Source: JAXMCK01 sp046349395 (GTDB lineage: Bacteria; Pseudomonadota; Alphaproteobacteria; Geminicoccales; Geminicoccaceae). Taken from it: a stretch of 64,000 bases of DNA. Positions within the stretch are counted from its first letter, which is position 1. Each line of letters starts with the position of its first letter. Of the stretch, positions 16,852-25,956 are shown one piece after another. The stretch is from positions 620,001 to 684,000 of the forward strand of contig JAXMCK010000004.1 of the NCBI GenBank assembly GCA_046349395.1, read 5' to 3'. The notes under the pieces were generated by a model. The model worked only from the letters and a program-made list of their open reading frames with translations, did no database searches and was not told the DNA's origin. Position numbers and translations under genes: made by a program.

Positions 16852-18017
16852 GCCGCCGTCGCCGCCTCCGGCTGGGCATGGTCGGAGGCGGTCCCGACGC
16901 CCTCATCGGCGCCGTCCATCGGCTCGCGGCTCGGATGGACGACCAGTTCGAGCTGGTGGCCGGCTGCTTCGCCTCGACGCCGGAGCGTTCGCTGGCGGGT
17001 GCCGCGGAGATCGGGGTGCCGCCCGAACGGGCTTACGGCTCCTACGCCGTGATGGTGGAGCGCGAACGCGATCGAAGCGACCGCATCGATGCAGTCGCGA
17101 TCGTCACGCCGAACCACCTCCATCTGCCTGTCTCGGCGGCATTCCTGGCGGCCGGTTTCGATGTGATCTGCGACAAGCCGCTGACGCGGACGGTGGCAGA
17201 GGGCGAGGACCTGGTCCGGGCAGTAGAGGACTCCGGCCGGGTCTTCGTGCTGACCCACAACTACACGGCCTATCCGATGGTGCGCGAGGCACGGGTCCTC
17301 GTCGCGGCCGGTGCGCTCGGCCGCCTGCGCATGGTGCAGGTCGAGTATCCGCAGGACTGGCTCTCGACGCCGGTCGACCTGCAGGGGCACAAGCAGGCGG
17401 AATGGCGGACGGACCCGGCGCGCTCGGGACCGGGCGGCACGGTGGCCGACATCGGCAGCCACGCGCACAACCTCGCCTGCTTCGTGTCCGGGCTCGACCT
17501 CCTGGAGGTGGCGGCGGATGTGAACATCCTCGTTCCCGGCCGCCGGCTCGACGACAATGTGCATGCGATGCTGCGCTTCGAGCAGGGCGTCACCGGTATG
17601 CTGTGGGCCAGCCAGGTGGCACCCGGCCATGCGAACTCGCTGCGCCTTCGGGTCTATGGCGAGAAGGGCAGCCTCGCCTGGGCGCAGGAGGATCCGGGCG
17701 TGCTGCACCATGCGGCCCTGGGCGAGGCGCCGCGCGCGATCGCCCGCGGCAGTGCGGTGGCGGGACCGGCGGCCGCGCGCCTCACCCGCATTCCGAACGG
17801 CTGCCCCGAGGGATTCCTCGAGGGCTTCGCCAACATCTACCGCGATGCCGCCGAGCTGATCTGGGCGCGGATCGAGGGACGAAAGCCGGACCCCGAGGCG
17901 GCACTGGTGCCCGGCGTCCGCGAGGGGCTGGCCGGCATGCGGTTCATCGAGGCGGTGCTGGCATCGGGCAAGAACAACGGCGCCTGGACGAAGCTGGCGC
18001 CACAGGGAGGGAACTGA
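16848..18017 (+). CDS. Gfo/Idh/MocA family oxidoreductase (first copy of tandem pair)
   Basis: A 389-residue NAD(P)-dependent dehydrogenase. I choose the GTG at 16848, which overlaps the previous stop and is followed by SRRRRLRLGMVGGGPDA, the dinucleotide-binding strand. The active-site Lys is in VICDKPLTRTV and the Asp/His pair in DIGSHAHNLACF. The protein is strikingly similar to the next gene (shared THNYT, HKQAEWRTDPARSGP or close variants, and GMLWASQVAPG), so the two arose by tandem duplication. The family oxidises or reduces sugar and inositol hydroxyls. It probably works with the isomerase before it. Confidence 0.88.
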   Translation: MSRRRRLRLGMVGGGPDALIGAVHRLAARMDDQFELVAGCFASTPERSLAGAAEIGVPPERAYGSYAVMVERERDRSDRIDAVAIVTPNHLHLPVSAAFLAAGFDVICDKPLTRTVAEGEDLVRAVEDSGRVFVLTHNYTAYPMVREARVLVAAGALGRLRMVQVEYPQDWLSTPVDLQGHKQAEWRTDPARSGPGGTVADIGSHAHNLACFVSGLDLLEVAADVNILVPGRRLDDNVHAMLRFEQGVTGMLWASQVAPGHANSLRLRVYGEKGSLAWAQEDPGVLHHAALGEAPRAIARGSAVAGPAAARLTRIPNGCPEGFLEGFANIYRDAAELIWARIEGRKPDPEAALVPGVREGLAGMRFIEAVLASGKNNGAWTKLAPQGGN

Positions 18018-18019
18018 GC

Positions 18020-19204
18020 ATGGTCGGCGAAAGCTCGCAGGTGGCGTCGGGACCGCGTCGGCGCCTGCGCCTCGGCATGGTCGGCGGCGGCGAAGGGGCC
18101 TTCATCGGGGCGGTCCACCGGTTGGCGGCGCGCATGGACGGACGCTACGACCTCGTCGCCGGCGCCCTCTCCTCGACGCCGGAGAAGTCGCGGGCGAGCG
18201 GCGAGGCGCTGGGGCTGGACCCCGCCCGCTGTTATGCGAACTTCGACGACATGGCCCGGCGCGAGAAGCGGCTTCGGGACGGCATCGACGTCGTCGCCAT
18301 CGTCACGCCGAACCATGTGCATTTCCCCGCCGCCAAGGCGTTCCTCGACCGCGGCATCCACGTGATCTGCGACAAGCCGCTGACCACGACCGTCAAGGAC
18401 GCGCAGAAGCTGGCGCAGGCCGTGGAGAAGTCGGGCTGCGTGTTCGTCCTGACGCACAACTACACCGGCTACCCGATGGTCCGGCAGGCGCGGCAGATGG
18501 TGGCCGACGGGCTGCTGGGGACGATCCGCGTCGTCCAGGCCGAGTACGCGCAGGACTGGCTGACCACGAAGCTCGAGGACACGGGCCACAAGCAGGCGGC
18601 ATGGCGCACGGACCCGGCGCGCTCGGGTCCCGCCGGCTGCACCGGCGACATCGCCACCCACGCCATGAACCTCGCAGCCTTCATCACGGGCCTGAAGCTC
18701 GACTCGGTGGCGGCCGAACTGACGAGCTTCATTCCGGGCCGCGTGCTCGACGACAATGCCGGGATCCTCCTGCGCTTCGAGGGCGGGGCGAAGGGCATGC
18801 TGTGGGCGAGCCAGGTCGCACCCGGCAACGAGAACGCCCTCAAGGTCCGCATCTACGGCGACAAGGGCGGGCTCGAATGGGCCCAGGAGGACCCGAACTA
18901 CCTGCACTTCACGCCCTATGGCGAGCCACCCCGCCTGATCCGGCGCGGGGGCTCCGGGGCGGAAGCGGTCGCGGGCCGGGTCACCCGCATTCCGGCCGGG
19001 CACCCCGAGGGCTATCTGGAAGGCTTCGCCAACATCTACACGGATGCCGCCGAGTTGATCTGGGCCAAGATCGACGGCCGCCAGCCCGATCCCGGTGCCA
19101 CTGCGGTCCCGACCGTCGAGGACGGTGTGGAGGGTGTCACCTTCATCGACGCGGTGGTGCGCTCCAGCGCCAGGAACGGCGCCTGGACCAAGCCAGCCCG
19201 CTGA
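18020..19204 (+). CDS. Gfo/Idh/MocA family oxidoreductase (second copy of tandem pair)
   Basis: A 394-residue dehydrogenase two bases after the first copy, with GGAGGGAA upstream of the ATG. It carries RLRLGMVGGGEGAFIGAVHR for nucleotide binding, Lys in VICDKPLTTTV and the DIATHAMNLAAF segment where the first copy has DIGSHAHNLACF. The difference in this active-site helix suggests the copies have separated in substrate or step. Length, motif order and C-terminal NGAWTKPAR/NGAWTKLAP match between the two. Expected to be a cytoplasmic NAD(P)-dependent sugar dehydrogenase. Confidence 0.88.
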   Translation: MVGESSQVASGPRRRLRLGMVGGGEGAFIGAVHRLAARMDGRYDLVAGALSSTPEKSRASGEALGLDPARCYANFDDMARREKRLRDGIDVVAIVTPNHVHFPAAKAFLDRGIHVICDKPLTTTVKDAQKLAQAVEKSGCVFVLTHNYTGYPMVRQARQMVADGLLGTIRVVQAEYAQDWLTTKLEDTGHKQAAWRTDPARSGPAGCTGDIATHAMNLAAFITGLKLDSVAAELTSFIPGRVLDDNAGILLRFEGGAKGMLWASQVAPGNENALKVRIYGDKGGLEWAQEDPNYLHFTPYGEPPRLIRRGGSGAEAVAGRVTRIPAGHPEGYLEGFANIYTDAAELIWAKIDGRQPDPGATAVPTVEDGVEGVTFIDAVVRSSARNGAWTKPAR

Positions 19205-19214
19205 GGTGGCGGTC

Positions 19215-20381
19215 ATGACCAAGCCCTTGCGGATCGGCATGATCGGCTACGGCTTCATGGGCCGGGCGCATTCCAACGCTTATCGCAAGGTCGCCAACTT
19301 CTTCCCCGACCTGCGGCACCGACCCGTGCTGCAGGCGGTATGCGCCCGCGCTGCCGACAAGGCGCGGGCCTTCGCCGAAACCTGGGGCTACGCCCATGTC
19401 GAGACCTACTGGCGCAAGCTCGTGACGCGCCCCGACATCGACGCGGTCGACATCTGCGTGCCGAACAACCTCCACAAGGACATCGCGTTGGCGGCGGCCG
19501 CCAACGGCAAGATGATCCTCTGCGAGAAGCCGCTCGCCATGGACGTGGCCGAGGGCGAGGTGATGGTGGAGGCGGTCGAGCGCGCCGGCGTGCCGACCAT
19601 GGTCTGGTACAACTACCGACGCGTGCCTGCGGTGTCGCTGGCCCACCAGATCGTCGAGGAGGGCCGGATCGGCCGGCCCTATCACTACCGCGCCCAGTTC
19701 CTGCAGGACTGGACCATCGCCGCCGACGTGCCGCAGGGCGGTGCCGCCCTCTGGCGGCTGGACGTGAAGGCCGCGGGCTCCGGCGTGACGGGCGACCTCC
19801 TCGCCCACACGATCGATACAGCGATGTGGCTCAACGGGCCGATCACGCAGGTGACGGCCGCGACCGAGACCTTCGTCAGGGAGCGGCTGCATCAGGACAC
19901 CGGCAAGGTCGAGCCGGTCGGGATCGACGATGCCTGCGTGTTCCTCTGCCGCTTCGCCAACGGCTCGATGGGGGTGTTCGAGAGCACCCGCTACGCCCGC
20001 GGCCACAAGGCGCTGAAGACGTTCGAGCTGAACGGCGCCGACGGGTCGGTGATGTGGGACCTGGAGGAGCCGGAGTATCTCGACTTTTTCGAGTACCGCA
20101 CTCCCGACTCGGGCGAGAAGGTGCCGTCCCACCTGACGGGCTGGAGGCGGATCCACGTCACCAATGCCGAGCACCCCTACATGCGGAATTGGTGGGTACC
20201 GGGTCTCGTGATCGGCTACGAGCACAGCTTCGTGCACGCCGTAGCGGACTTTCTGCGCGGCCTGGAGACCGGCGTCGCCGCAGAGCCCGACTTCCGCGAG
20301 GCCTTGCGCACGCAGCGGGTCTGTGATGCGGTGCTTCGATCGGCCGTTGCGGGCACGTGGGAGAACACGGGCCTGAGCTGA
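19215..20381 (+). CDS. Gfo/Idh/MocA family oxidoreductase (third, divergent member)
   Basis: A 388-residue dehydrogenase with ATG at 19215 and GAGGTGG before it. The nucleotide-binding segment is RIGMIGYGFMGRAHSNAY, the active-site Lys is in MILCEKPLAMDV, and the Asp-His pair lies in TGDLLAHTIDTAMWL. It is clearly less similar to the two preceding copies than they are to each other; motifs such as HSNAYR and WRLDVKAAGSG suggest the inositol 2-dehydrogenase or levoglucosan-type branch. It probably catalyses a separate redox step of the same pathway. Confidence 0.88.
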   Translation: MTKPLRIGMIGYGFMGRAHSNAYRKVANFFPDLRHRPVLQAVCARAADKARAFAETWGYAHVETYWRKLVTRPDIDAVDICVPNNLHKDIALAAAANGKMILCEKPLAMDVAEGEVMVEAVERAGVPTMVWYNYRRVPAVSLAHQIVEEGRIGRPYHYRAQFLQDWTIAADVPQGGAALWRLDVKAAGSGVTGDLLAHTIDTAMWLNGPITQVTAATETFVRERLHQDTGKVEPVGIDDACVFLCRFANGSMGVFESTRYARGHKALKTFELNGADGSVMWDLEEPEYLDFFEYRTPDSGEKVPSHLTGWRRIHVTNAEHPYMRNWWVPGLVIGYEHSFVHAVADFLRGLETGVAAEPDFREALRTQRVCDAVLRSAVAGTWENTGLS

Positions 20382-20413
20382 CGGCGGGGCGCCGCACTCA
20401 GGGAGAGATTAGG

Positions 20414-21001
20414 ATGCCGGCCAAGAAGATCCTGATGCTGACCGGGGAGTTCAGCGAGGAATACGAGATTTTCGTCTTCGAGCAGGCGATGCACGCCGTC
20501 GGGCACACGGTCCATGTGGTCTGCCCCGACAAGAAGGCGGGCGAGAACATCAAGACCAGCCTGCACGACTTCGAGGGCGACCAGACCTACACCGAGAAGC
20601 TCGGCCACCTCTACACGCTGAACAAGACCTTCGCGGACGTCGACCCGTCGACCTACGACGCCGTCTATGTCGCGGGCGGGCGCGGCCCCGAATACATCCG
20701 CATCGATCCCCGCGTGCAGCGCATCGTGCGGCACTTCCACGAGGCGAAGAAGCCGATCTTCACCATCTGCCACGGTGCCCAGGTGCTGATGGCGGTCGAG
20801 GGCGTGCTGACCGGCAAGCGGGTCGCCGCGCTGCACTATTGCGAGCCCGAGGTGCGCCTGGCCGGCGGGATCTATGTCGACGTCGAGCCGACCGGTGCCT
20901 GCGTGGACGGCAATCTCGTCTCCGCCAAGGGCTGGCCCGGCCTAGCGGCGTTCATGCGCGAGTGCCTGAAGGTGCTGGGCACCGAGATCCACCACCGTTG
21001 A
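20414..21001 (+). CDS. DJ-1/PfpI family protein
   Basis: A 195-residue class-I glutamine-amidotransferase-like protein, start ATG at 20414 preceded by GGGAGAGA. The nucleophile elbow is TICHGAQVLMAV, with Cys followed by His-Gly, and the acidic residue expected before it is in YDAVYVAGGRGPEYIR. Family members act as proteases, glyoxalases/deglycases or chaperones. Its place at the end of a sugar-dehydrogenase cluster suggests it removes or repairs a reactive carbonyl by-product, but this is inference. It ends 22 bases before the convergent pstB. Confidence 0.85.
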   Translation: MPAKKILMLTGEFSEEYEIFVFEQAMHAVGHTVHVVCPDKKAGENIKTSLHDFEGDQTYTEKLGHLYTLNKTFADVDPSTYDAVYVAGGRGPEYIRIDPRVQRIVRHFHEAKKPIFTICHGAQVLMAVEGVLTGKRVAALHYCEPEVRLAGGIYVDVEPTGACVDGNLVSAKGWPGLAAFMRECLKVLGTEIHHR

Positions 21002-21023
21002 CGCGGTTGGAGGACCGAGGGGG

Positions 21024-21857
21024 TCAGCCGAAGCGGCCCGTGATGTACTCCTCGGTCTTCTTCTCCTTCGGTGCGGTGAAGATGCCGTTGGTCTCGCCGT
21101 ACTCGATCAGCTCGCCCAGATACATGAAGGCCGTGTAGTCGGAGACGCGGGCCGCCTGCTGCATGTTGTGGGTGACGGCCACGATGCAGTAGTCCGATTT
21201 CAGATCGTCCATCAGTTCCTCGATCTTCGCGGTCGAGATCGGATCGAGGGCAGAGGTCGATTCGTCCATCAGCAGGACGGAGGGCCGCACGGCGATGGCA
21301 CGGGCGATGCAGAGGCGCTGCTGCTGGCCGCCCGACAGGCCGAGGCCGCTCTGGCCGAGCTTGTCCTTCACCTCGTCCCACAATGCAGCGCGGCGGAGCG
21401 AATGCTCGATGCGCTCGTCCAGTGCCGCCTTGGACAGCCGCTCGTACAGCCGCACGCCGTAGGCGATGTTGTCGTAGATCGTCATCGGAAACGGCGTCGG
21501 CTTCTGGAACACCATGCCGATCTTGGAGCGCAAGATGTTCACGTCATGCCGGCCGTCGATGACGTTCTCGCCCTCGAACATCACCTGACCGGTAGCCTTC
21601 ATACCCGGATAGAGCGCGTACATCCGGTTCAGGATGCGCAGCAACGTGGTCTTGCCGCAGCCCGACGGGCCGATGAACGCCGTGATCCGCTTGTCGTAGA
21701 TCGGCAGGTTGACGTTCTTCAGCGCGTGAAAGCCGTTCGGATAGTAGAAGTCGAGATTGCGGATGAGGATCTTCTCCTCGGGGTGTGCCGGCTCGACCTG
21801 ATGCTGCGGCGGGAAGTGGACGCCGGGATGGGTGCCGGAAGCCTGTGCGGTCTGCAT
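21024..21857 (-). CDS. pstB: Phosphate ABC transporter ATP-binding protein PstB
   Basis: A 277-residue ATPase. Walker A is IGPSGCGKTTLLRILNRM, the characteristic PstB stretch KIGMVFQKPTPFPMTIYDN follows, then signature LSGGQQQRLCIARA, Walker B LLMDESTSALDP and the H-loop in VAVTHNMQQAARVSD. All catalytic residues are present. It powers high-affinity phosphate uptake through PstC and PstA at the inner membrane. It is the last gene of the pst operon here; phoU, which often follows pstB, is not present, because the convergent DJ-1 gene begins 22 bases beyond. Confidence 0.97.
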   Translation of the reverse strand: MQTAQASGTHPGVHFPPQHQVEPAHPEEKILIRNLDFYYPNGFHALKNVNLPIYDKRITAFIGPSGCGKTTLLRILNRMYALYPGMKATGQVMFEGENVIDGRHDVNILRSKIGMVFQKPTPFPMTIYDNIAYGVRLYERLSKAALDERIEHSLRRAALWDEVKDKLGQSGLGLSGGQQQRLCIARAIAVRPSVLLMDESTSALDPISTAKIEELMDDLKSDYCIVAVTHNMQQAARVSDYTAFMYLGELIEYGETNGIFTAPKEKKTEEYITGRFG

Positions 21858-21867
21858 GTCGGTTCCT

Positions 21868-22701
21868 TCACTTCTTCCCGGCCGAGAGGCTGCGGGCGAT
21901 GATGTTCAGCATGAGAATGGTGACGGTGATCAGCAGAGCGCCGGCCCAGGCGAGCTGCCGCCAGTCCTCGTAGGGGCTCATCGCATACTGGAAGATGACC
22001 ACGGGCAGGTTGGCCATCGGCTGGTTCAGGCTGGCGGTGAAGAACTGGTTGTTGAGCGAGGTGAACAGCAGCGGGGCGGTCTCGCCGCTGATGCGGGCAA
22101 CGGCCAGGAGCACGCCCGTGATCATGCCGGCCCGGGCGGCCTTGTAGAGGATGTCGATGATGGTCCGGTATTTCGGTGCACCCAGCGCCTGGGCCGCCTC
22201 GCGCAACTGCGTCGGGACGAGGGTCAGCATGTCCTCGGTCGTCCGCACCACGACCGGGATCACGATCACGGCGAGCGCAAAGGCACCGGCAAGGCCGGAG
22301 AAGTGCCCCATCTGCGCCACCATCACCGTGTAGATGAACAGGCCGACGACGATGGAGGGTGCGCTGAGCAGGATGTCGTTCACGAACCTGACGACATTCC
22401 CAAGCAGATTGTTGCGGCCGTACTCGGCCAGATAGGTTCCGGCCATGATGCCGATCGGCGTGCCGATAAGCGTCGCCAGCAGCGTCATCACGACACTGCC
22501 GTAGATCGCGTTGATCAGGCCGCCGGCACTACCCGGGGGTGGCGTGCTTTCGGTGAAGATCGAAAGATTGAGCGACGTGAAGCCGTTGTAGAGCAGCGTG
22601 CCGAGGATCCAGAACAGGAAGAGGATGCCGATCAGCGCCGAGCCCAGCGAGAGGCTCAAGGCGATGGCATTGGAGCGGCGGCGTGACCCGTAGAGGCTCA
22701 T
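21868..22701 (-). CDS. pstA: Phosphate ABC transporter permease PstA
   Basis: A 277-residue inner-membrane permease with about six helices. Helix 1 is ALIGILFLFWILGTLLYNGF. The segment GSVVMTLLATLIGTPIGIMAGTYLAEYG and the coupling loop LREAAQALGAPKYRTI are typical PstA features. It lies 10 bases before pstB and 4 bases after pstC, and forms the phosphate channel with PstC. Confidence 0.95.
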   Translation of the reverse strand: MSLYGSRRRSNAIALSLSLGSALIGILFLFWILGTLLYNGFTSLNLSIFTESTPPPGSAGGLINAIYGSVVMTLLATLIGTPIGIMAGTYLAEYGRNNLLGNVVRFVNDILLSAPSIVVGLFIYTVMVAQMGHFSGLAGAFALAVIVIPVVVRTTEDMLTLVPTQLREAAQALGAPKYRTIIDILYKAARAGMITGVLLAVARISGETAPLLFTSLNNQFFTASLNQPMANLPVVIFQYAMSPYEDWRQLAWAGALLITVTILMLNIIARSLSAGKK

Positions 22702-22705
22702 CGGC

Positions 22706-23710
22706 TCAGCTCCCCTGCGCTTTGGCGAGACGTGCCAGCATCAGCCTGGATGCGGCGAGCACGCAGAAGGTGATGAGGAAGAGGATCAGGCCGAGGGCGA
22801 TGAGCGATCCGACATAGAGGTCGCCCACAGCCTCGGTGAACTCGTTCGCGATCGTGGCCGAGATCGTGGTGCCCGGCTGCAGGATCGAGGTGGAGATCCG
22901 GTGCGCGTTGCCGACCACGAAGGTGACGGCCATGGTCTCGCCCAGCGCACGGCCGAGGCCCAGCATGATCGCACCGACCACACCCGTCCGGCCGTAGGGC
23001 AGCACGATGTTCCACACCACCTCCCAGGTGGTGGAGCCGAGGCCGTAGGCCGATTCCTTCAGGATCTCGGGCGTGCCGGCGAAGACGTCGCGCATGACCG
23101 AAGTGATGAAGGGGAGGATCATCACCGCCAGGATGACACCGGCGGTGAAGATGCCGATGCCGAAGGGCGGGCCCTTGAACAGCATGCCGAGGCCGGGAAC
23201 GAGGCCCAAGGTGTTGATCAGGAACGGCTCGACGTAGCGCTGCATCAGAGGGACGAGGACGAACAGGCCCCAGATGCCGTAGATGATGCTGGGGATGCCG
23301 GCCAGAAGCTCGATCGCCGTGCTGATCGGACGGCGCAGCCGCTCGGGGCACAGCTCGGTCAGGAAGACGGCGATCCCGAAGCTGATCGGGACGCCGAACA
23401 GCATCGCGATGATCGAGGTGACGATGGTGCCGTAGATCGGTGCCAGCGCACCGAACTCGTCCATCACCGGATCCCACATGTCGGTCCAGATGAAGGACAG
23501 GCCGAACTGCCTGAAGACCGGGATGGACCCGAGGATCAGGGAGAGGATGACCCCACCGAGCAGGGCCAGGACGAGCACGGCGAAGAACAGCGCGGCGACA
23601 TGGAAGACGCGGTCGATGATCGACTGCCGGGCGGCGATCGAGAAATCTGGCCCTTTGGACGCACGCACCTGACCGGATCCTATAGCCGCAACTGACTGGC
23701 TCACGGACAT
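22706..23710 (-). CDS. pstC: Phosphate ABC transporter permease PstC
   Basis: A 334-residue inner-membrane permease with a long N-terminal region before the first helix (VAALFFAVLVLALLGGVILS). Typical PstC segments are FGALAPIYGTIVTSIIAMLFGVPISFG and the coupling loop ILKESAYGLGSTTWEVV. It follows pstS by 66 bases that contain a hairpin, and precedes pstA by 4 bases. It pairs with PstA in high-affinity phosphate import. Confidence 0.95.
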   Translation of the reverse strand: MSVSQSVAAIGSGQVRASKGPDFSIAARQSIIDRVFHVAALFFAVLVLALLGGVILSLILGSIPVFRQFGLSFIWTDMWDPVMDEFGALAPIYGTIVTSIIAMLFGVPISFGIAVFLTELCPERLRRPISTAIELLAGIPSIIYGIWGLFVLVPLMQRYVEPFLINTLGLVPGLGMLFKGPPFGIGIFTAGVILAVMILPFITSVMRDVFAGTPEILKESAYGLGSTTWEVVWNIVLPYGRTGVVGAIMLGLGRALGETMAVTFVVGNAHRISTSILQPGTTISATIANEFTEAVGDLYVGSLIALGLILFLITFCVLAASRLMLARLAKAQGS

Positions 23711-23724
23711 CTCCCGGGTGTGGC

Positions 23725-23751
23725 AGCGGCGCCGGACGTGCCGACGCCGCT
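23725..23751 (-). promoter_or_regulatory. Intercistronic hairpin between pstS and pstC
   Basis: A 7-bp stem (23725-23731 with 23745-23751) extended by a further 3 G-C/C-G pairs after one mismatch, closing a 5-base loop. It starts 25 bases past the pstS stop and ends before the pstC start. There is no T-run. It probably shields the binding-protein message or limits downstream expression. Confidence 0.5.
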
Positions 23752-23776
23752 TCCGTCACCGTGCCTCAGGCGGATC

Positions 23777-24823
23777 TCAAGCCGACCAGAGCGCCGCCCC
23801 GTCCGGACCCTTGATCGCCGACCAGCTGTCCTTCGCCAGTTTCACGACCTCGTCTGGCATCGGAACATAGTCCAGCGCCAGCGCCATCTCGTCGCCCTCG
23901 GCATAGGCCCAGGCAAAGAAGTCCAGCGCCGACTTGGCGATCGCCGGATCCTTCGGATCGGTCGGGAACAGGATGAAGGTCGCCGCCGTGATCGGCCAGC
24001 TCTTGTCGCCCGGCTGGTTGCCCAGCAGGACGGCGAAGTGGTCCGAGTTCGCCCAGTCGGCATTGGCGGCCGCGGCCTGGAACGACTCGGCACCGGGCTC
24101 GACCACCTTGCCGGCCGTGTTGACCATCCGGGCATAGGTCATCTTGTTCTGCTTGACGTAGGCGTACTCGACGTAGCCGAGACCGCCCTGTGTCTGGGTC
24201 ACCATGTTGGCGACGCCGTCATTGCCCTTGCCGCCGATGCCGGACGGCCATTTGACCGAGCTGGCGACGCCGATCGCACTCTTGAACGGCTCGCTGACGG
24301 CGGCGAGGTAATTGGTGAAGTTGTAGGTCGTGCCGGACCCGTCCGAGCGATAAACCGGAGCCACCGCCAGATCGGGCAGCTTCGCGTCCGGGTTCAGCGC
24401 CTGAATCTTGGCATCGTTCCAGTTGGCGATGTTGCCCATGTAGAGGTCGGCCAGCGTCGGGCCGTCGAGGACGAGCTGACCCGGGGTGATGTCCGGCAGG
24501 TTCATGACGGGCACCACGCCGCCCATGACCATCGGGAACTGCGTGCAGGTGATCTCGGCCAACTTCTTGCCGTCGAGCGGCTGGTCGCTGGCGCCGAAAA
24601 CGACGGTGCGGGCGGTGATCTGCTTGATGCCGCCACCCGAGCCGATCGCCTGGTAGTTCAGGCCGATCCCCGTCTTGTCCTTATAGGCAGCGGCCCACTT
24701 GGCGTAGATCGGGTAGGGGAAGGTGGCGCCGGCGCCCGAGATGTCGGCGGCCCGGGCAACCCGCGGCAGAGCGACGGCAGCGGCTCCGGCGAGAGCTCCA
24801 GTCAGTACGGTTCTGCGATCCAT
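23777..24823 (-). CDS. pstS: Phosphate-binding protein PstS (copy adjacent to pstC)
   Basis: A 348-residue periplasmic protein. The start is the ATG whose complement ends at 24823, with AAGGAG upstream. The N-terminus MDRRTVLTGALAGAAAVA ending in RVARAAD looks like a twin-arginine signal. Phosphate-contact motifs of PstS are present: GAGATFPYPIY, GSGGGIKQI, FGASDQPL and YRSDGSGTT. It delivers phosphate to PstCAB. A second, diverged copy lies just upstream in the same operon. Confidence 0.95.
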   Translation of the reverse strand: MDRRTVLTGALAGAAAVALPRVARAADISGAGATFPYPIYAKWAAAYKDKTGIGLNYQAIGSGGGIKQITARTVVFGASDQPLDGKKLAEITCTQFPMVMGGVVPVMNLPDITPGQLVLDGPTLADLYMGNIANWNDAKIQALNPDAKLPDLAVAPVYRSDGSGTTYNFTNYLAAVSEPFKSAIGVASSVKWPSGIGGKGNDGVANMVTQTQGGLGYVEYAYVKQNKMTYARMVNTAGKVVEPGAESFQAAAANADWANSDHFAVLLGNQPGDKSWPITAATFILFPTDPKDPAIAKSALDFFAWAYAEGDEMALALDYVPMPDEVVKLAKDSWSAIKGPDGAALWSA

Positions 24824-24844
24824 CGGTGTCTCCTTGGTACGTTT

Positions 24845-24865
24845 CCGAGCGGCTGCACCGCTCGG
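24845..24865 (-). promoter_or_regulatory. Intercistronic hairpin between the two pstS genes
   Basis: A perfect 8-bp inverted repeat (24845-24852 with 24858-24865) with a 5-base loop, beginning 4 bases after the stop of the upstream pstS copy. No T-tract follows on the minus strand, so it is unlikely to be a full terminator; mRNA stabilisation or attenuation is more likely. Confidence 0.55.
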
Positions 24866-24869
24866 TGGA

Positions 24870-25913
24870 TCAGCTCCAGAGAGGCTTGCCTGCGGCATCG
24901 ACCAGGGCCGACCGCCACAGATCCTCGACAAGGCGGGGTACTTCCGCCGGCAACGGGACGAAGTCATGCGACGCGGCGATCTCGCCGCCGCTGGCATAGG
25001 CCCAGGCGAAGAACTTAAGCGCATCGAGCGTGGCCATCGGATCGGCCGGCTGCTTCTTCACGAGCGCATAGGTGGCACCCGTGATCGGCCAGCTGCCGTA
25101 GCCCGGCTGGGCCGTCAGCACGACGCGGAAGTCCGGCGCCGCGGCCCAATCGGCGTGCGCCGCGGCCGCCTGGAAGGCAACGCGCGCCGGACGCACCGGC
25201 CGTCCGGACTGGTTGTACATGCGGGTGTAGGTGAGGTGCTCGCGGCGGATGTAAGAGTACTCGACATAGCCGATCGCACCCGGGGTGGCGGCCACGGTCT
25301 CGACGACCCCGGCACTGCTCTTGGCCTCAAGCGTCGCCACGGGCCACGTCACCTGCAGGCCGGTCCCGACGGCTTTGGCCCAGTCGGCCACCCGCTTCGT
25401 CAGGAAGTCCGTGAAGAGGAACGTCGTTCCCGAGCCATCCGCCCGGCGGACGAGCCTGATCGGCAGCCCGGGGAGCTGCAGCCCAGGGTTTGTCCGCTGC
25501 AGCTCCGGATCGTCCCAGCGCGTGATCTTCCCGAGATAGATCCCGGCCAGCGTGTCCGCATCCAGGATCAGCTCGCCGGCCTGGATGCCCGGCACATTGA
25601 TGACGGGACTCACACCGCCGATGATGAACGGAAACTGGACCAGGCCGGCAGCATCCAGCTCGTCGGCCCCGAGCGGCATGTCGCTGGCGCCGAACGCCAC
25701 CTGCCCGGCCTTGATGCGCGCGACACCCTCGCCGGATCCGACGGCGTCGTAACCGACCTCCGCCTGCCCGTTCGCGGCGAACGCCTTGCCCCACTCCTCG
25801 ACGACGAGAGCCGCGAACGTCGAGCCGGCGCCGGTGATCCGGGCGGCCCGAGCGGGGCGGGCACGCAGCAAGGCGGCTGCGGATGCAGCCGTGATGACAG
25901 TTCTTCGGTCCAA
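24870..25913 (-). CDS. pstS: Second phosphate-binding protein PstS (diverged paralogue)
   Basis: A 347-residue PstS paralogue starting at a TTG (complement ends at 25913) with GGAGG 7-8 bases upstream. The signal peptide again begins MDRRTV. The ligand motifs are kept but altered: GAGSTFAALVV, GSGEGVARI, FGASDMPL and RRADGSGTT, so the residues known to contact phosphate (Thr-Phe, Ser, Asp, Arg, Ser-Gly-Thr) are all there. It is the first gene of the pst operon, 43 bases downstream of a Pho box. The changes around the first and second motifs suggest different affinity or specificity from the 23777-24823 copy. Confidence 0.92.
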   Translation of the reverse strand: MDRRTVITAASAAALLRARPARAARITGAGSTFAALVVEEWGKAFAANGQAEVGYDAVGSGEGVARIKAGQVAFGASDMPLGADELDAAGLVQFPFIIGGVSPVINVPGIQAGELILDADTLAGIYLGKITRWDDPELQRTNPGLQLPGLPIRLVRRADGSGTTFLFTDFLTKRVADWAKAVGTGLQVTWPVATLEAKSSAGVVETVAATPGAIGYVEYSYIRREHLTYTRMYNQSGRPVRPARVAFQAAAAHADWAAAPDFRVVLTAQPGYGSWPITGATYALVKKQPADPMATLDALKFFAWAYASGGEIAASHDFVPLPAEVPRLVEDLWRSALVDAAGKPLWS

Positions 25914-25956
25914 CCGGAGCCTCCAGGCACCTCGGGCCCCGTAGTGCCTGTGGTTT

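Noticed and set aside
16721..18019. Long in-frame extension upstream of the second Gfo/Idh/MocA gene, suggesting a fusion
   Set aside because: The upstream part is an out-of-frame reading of the first dehydrogenase; the ATG at 18020 with a good ribosome-binding site is the real start.
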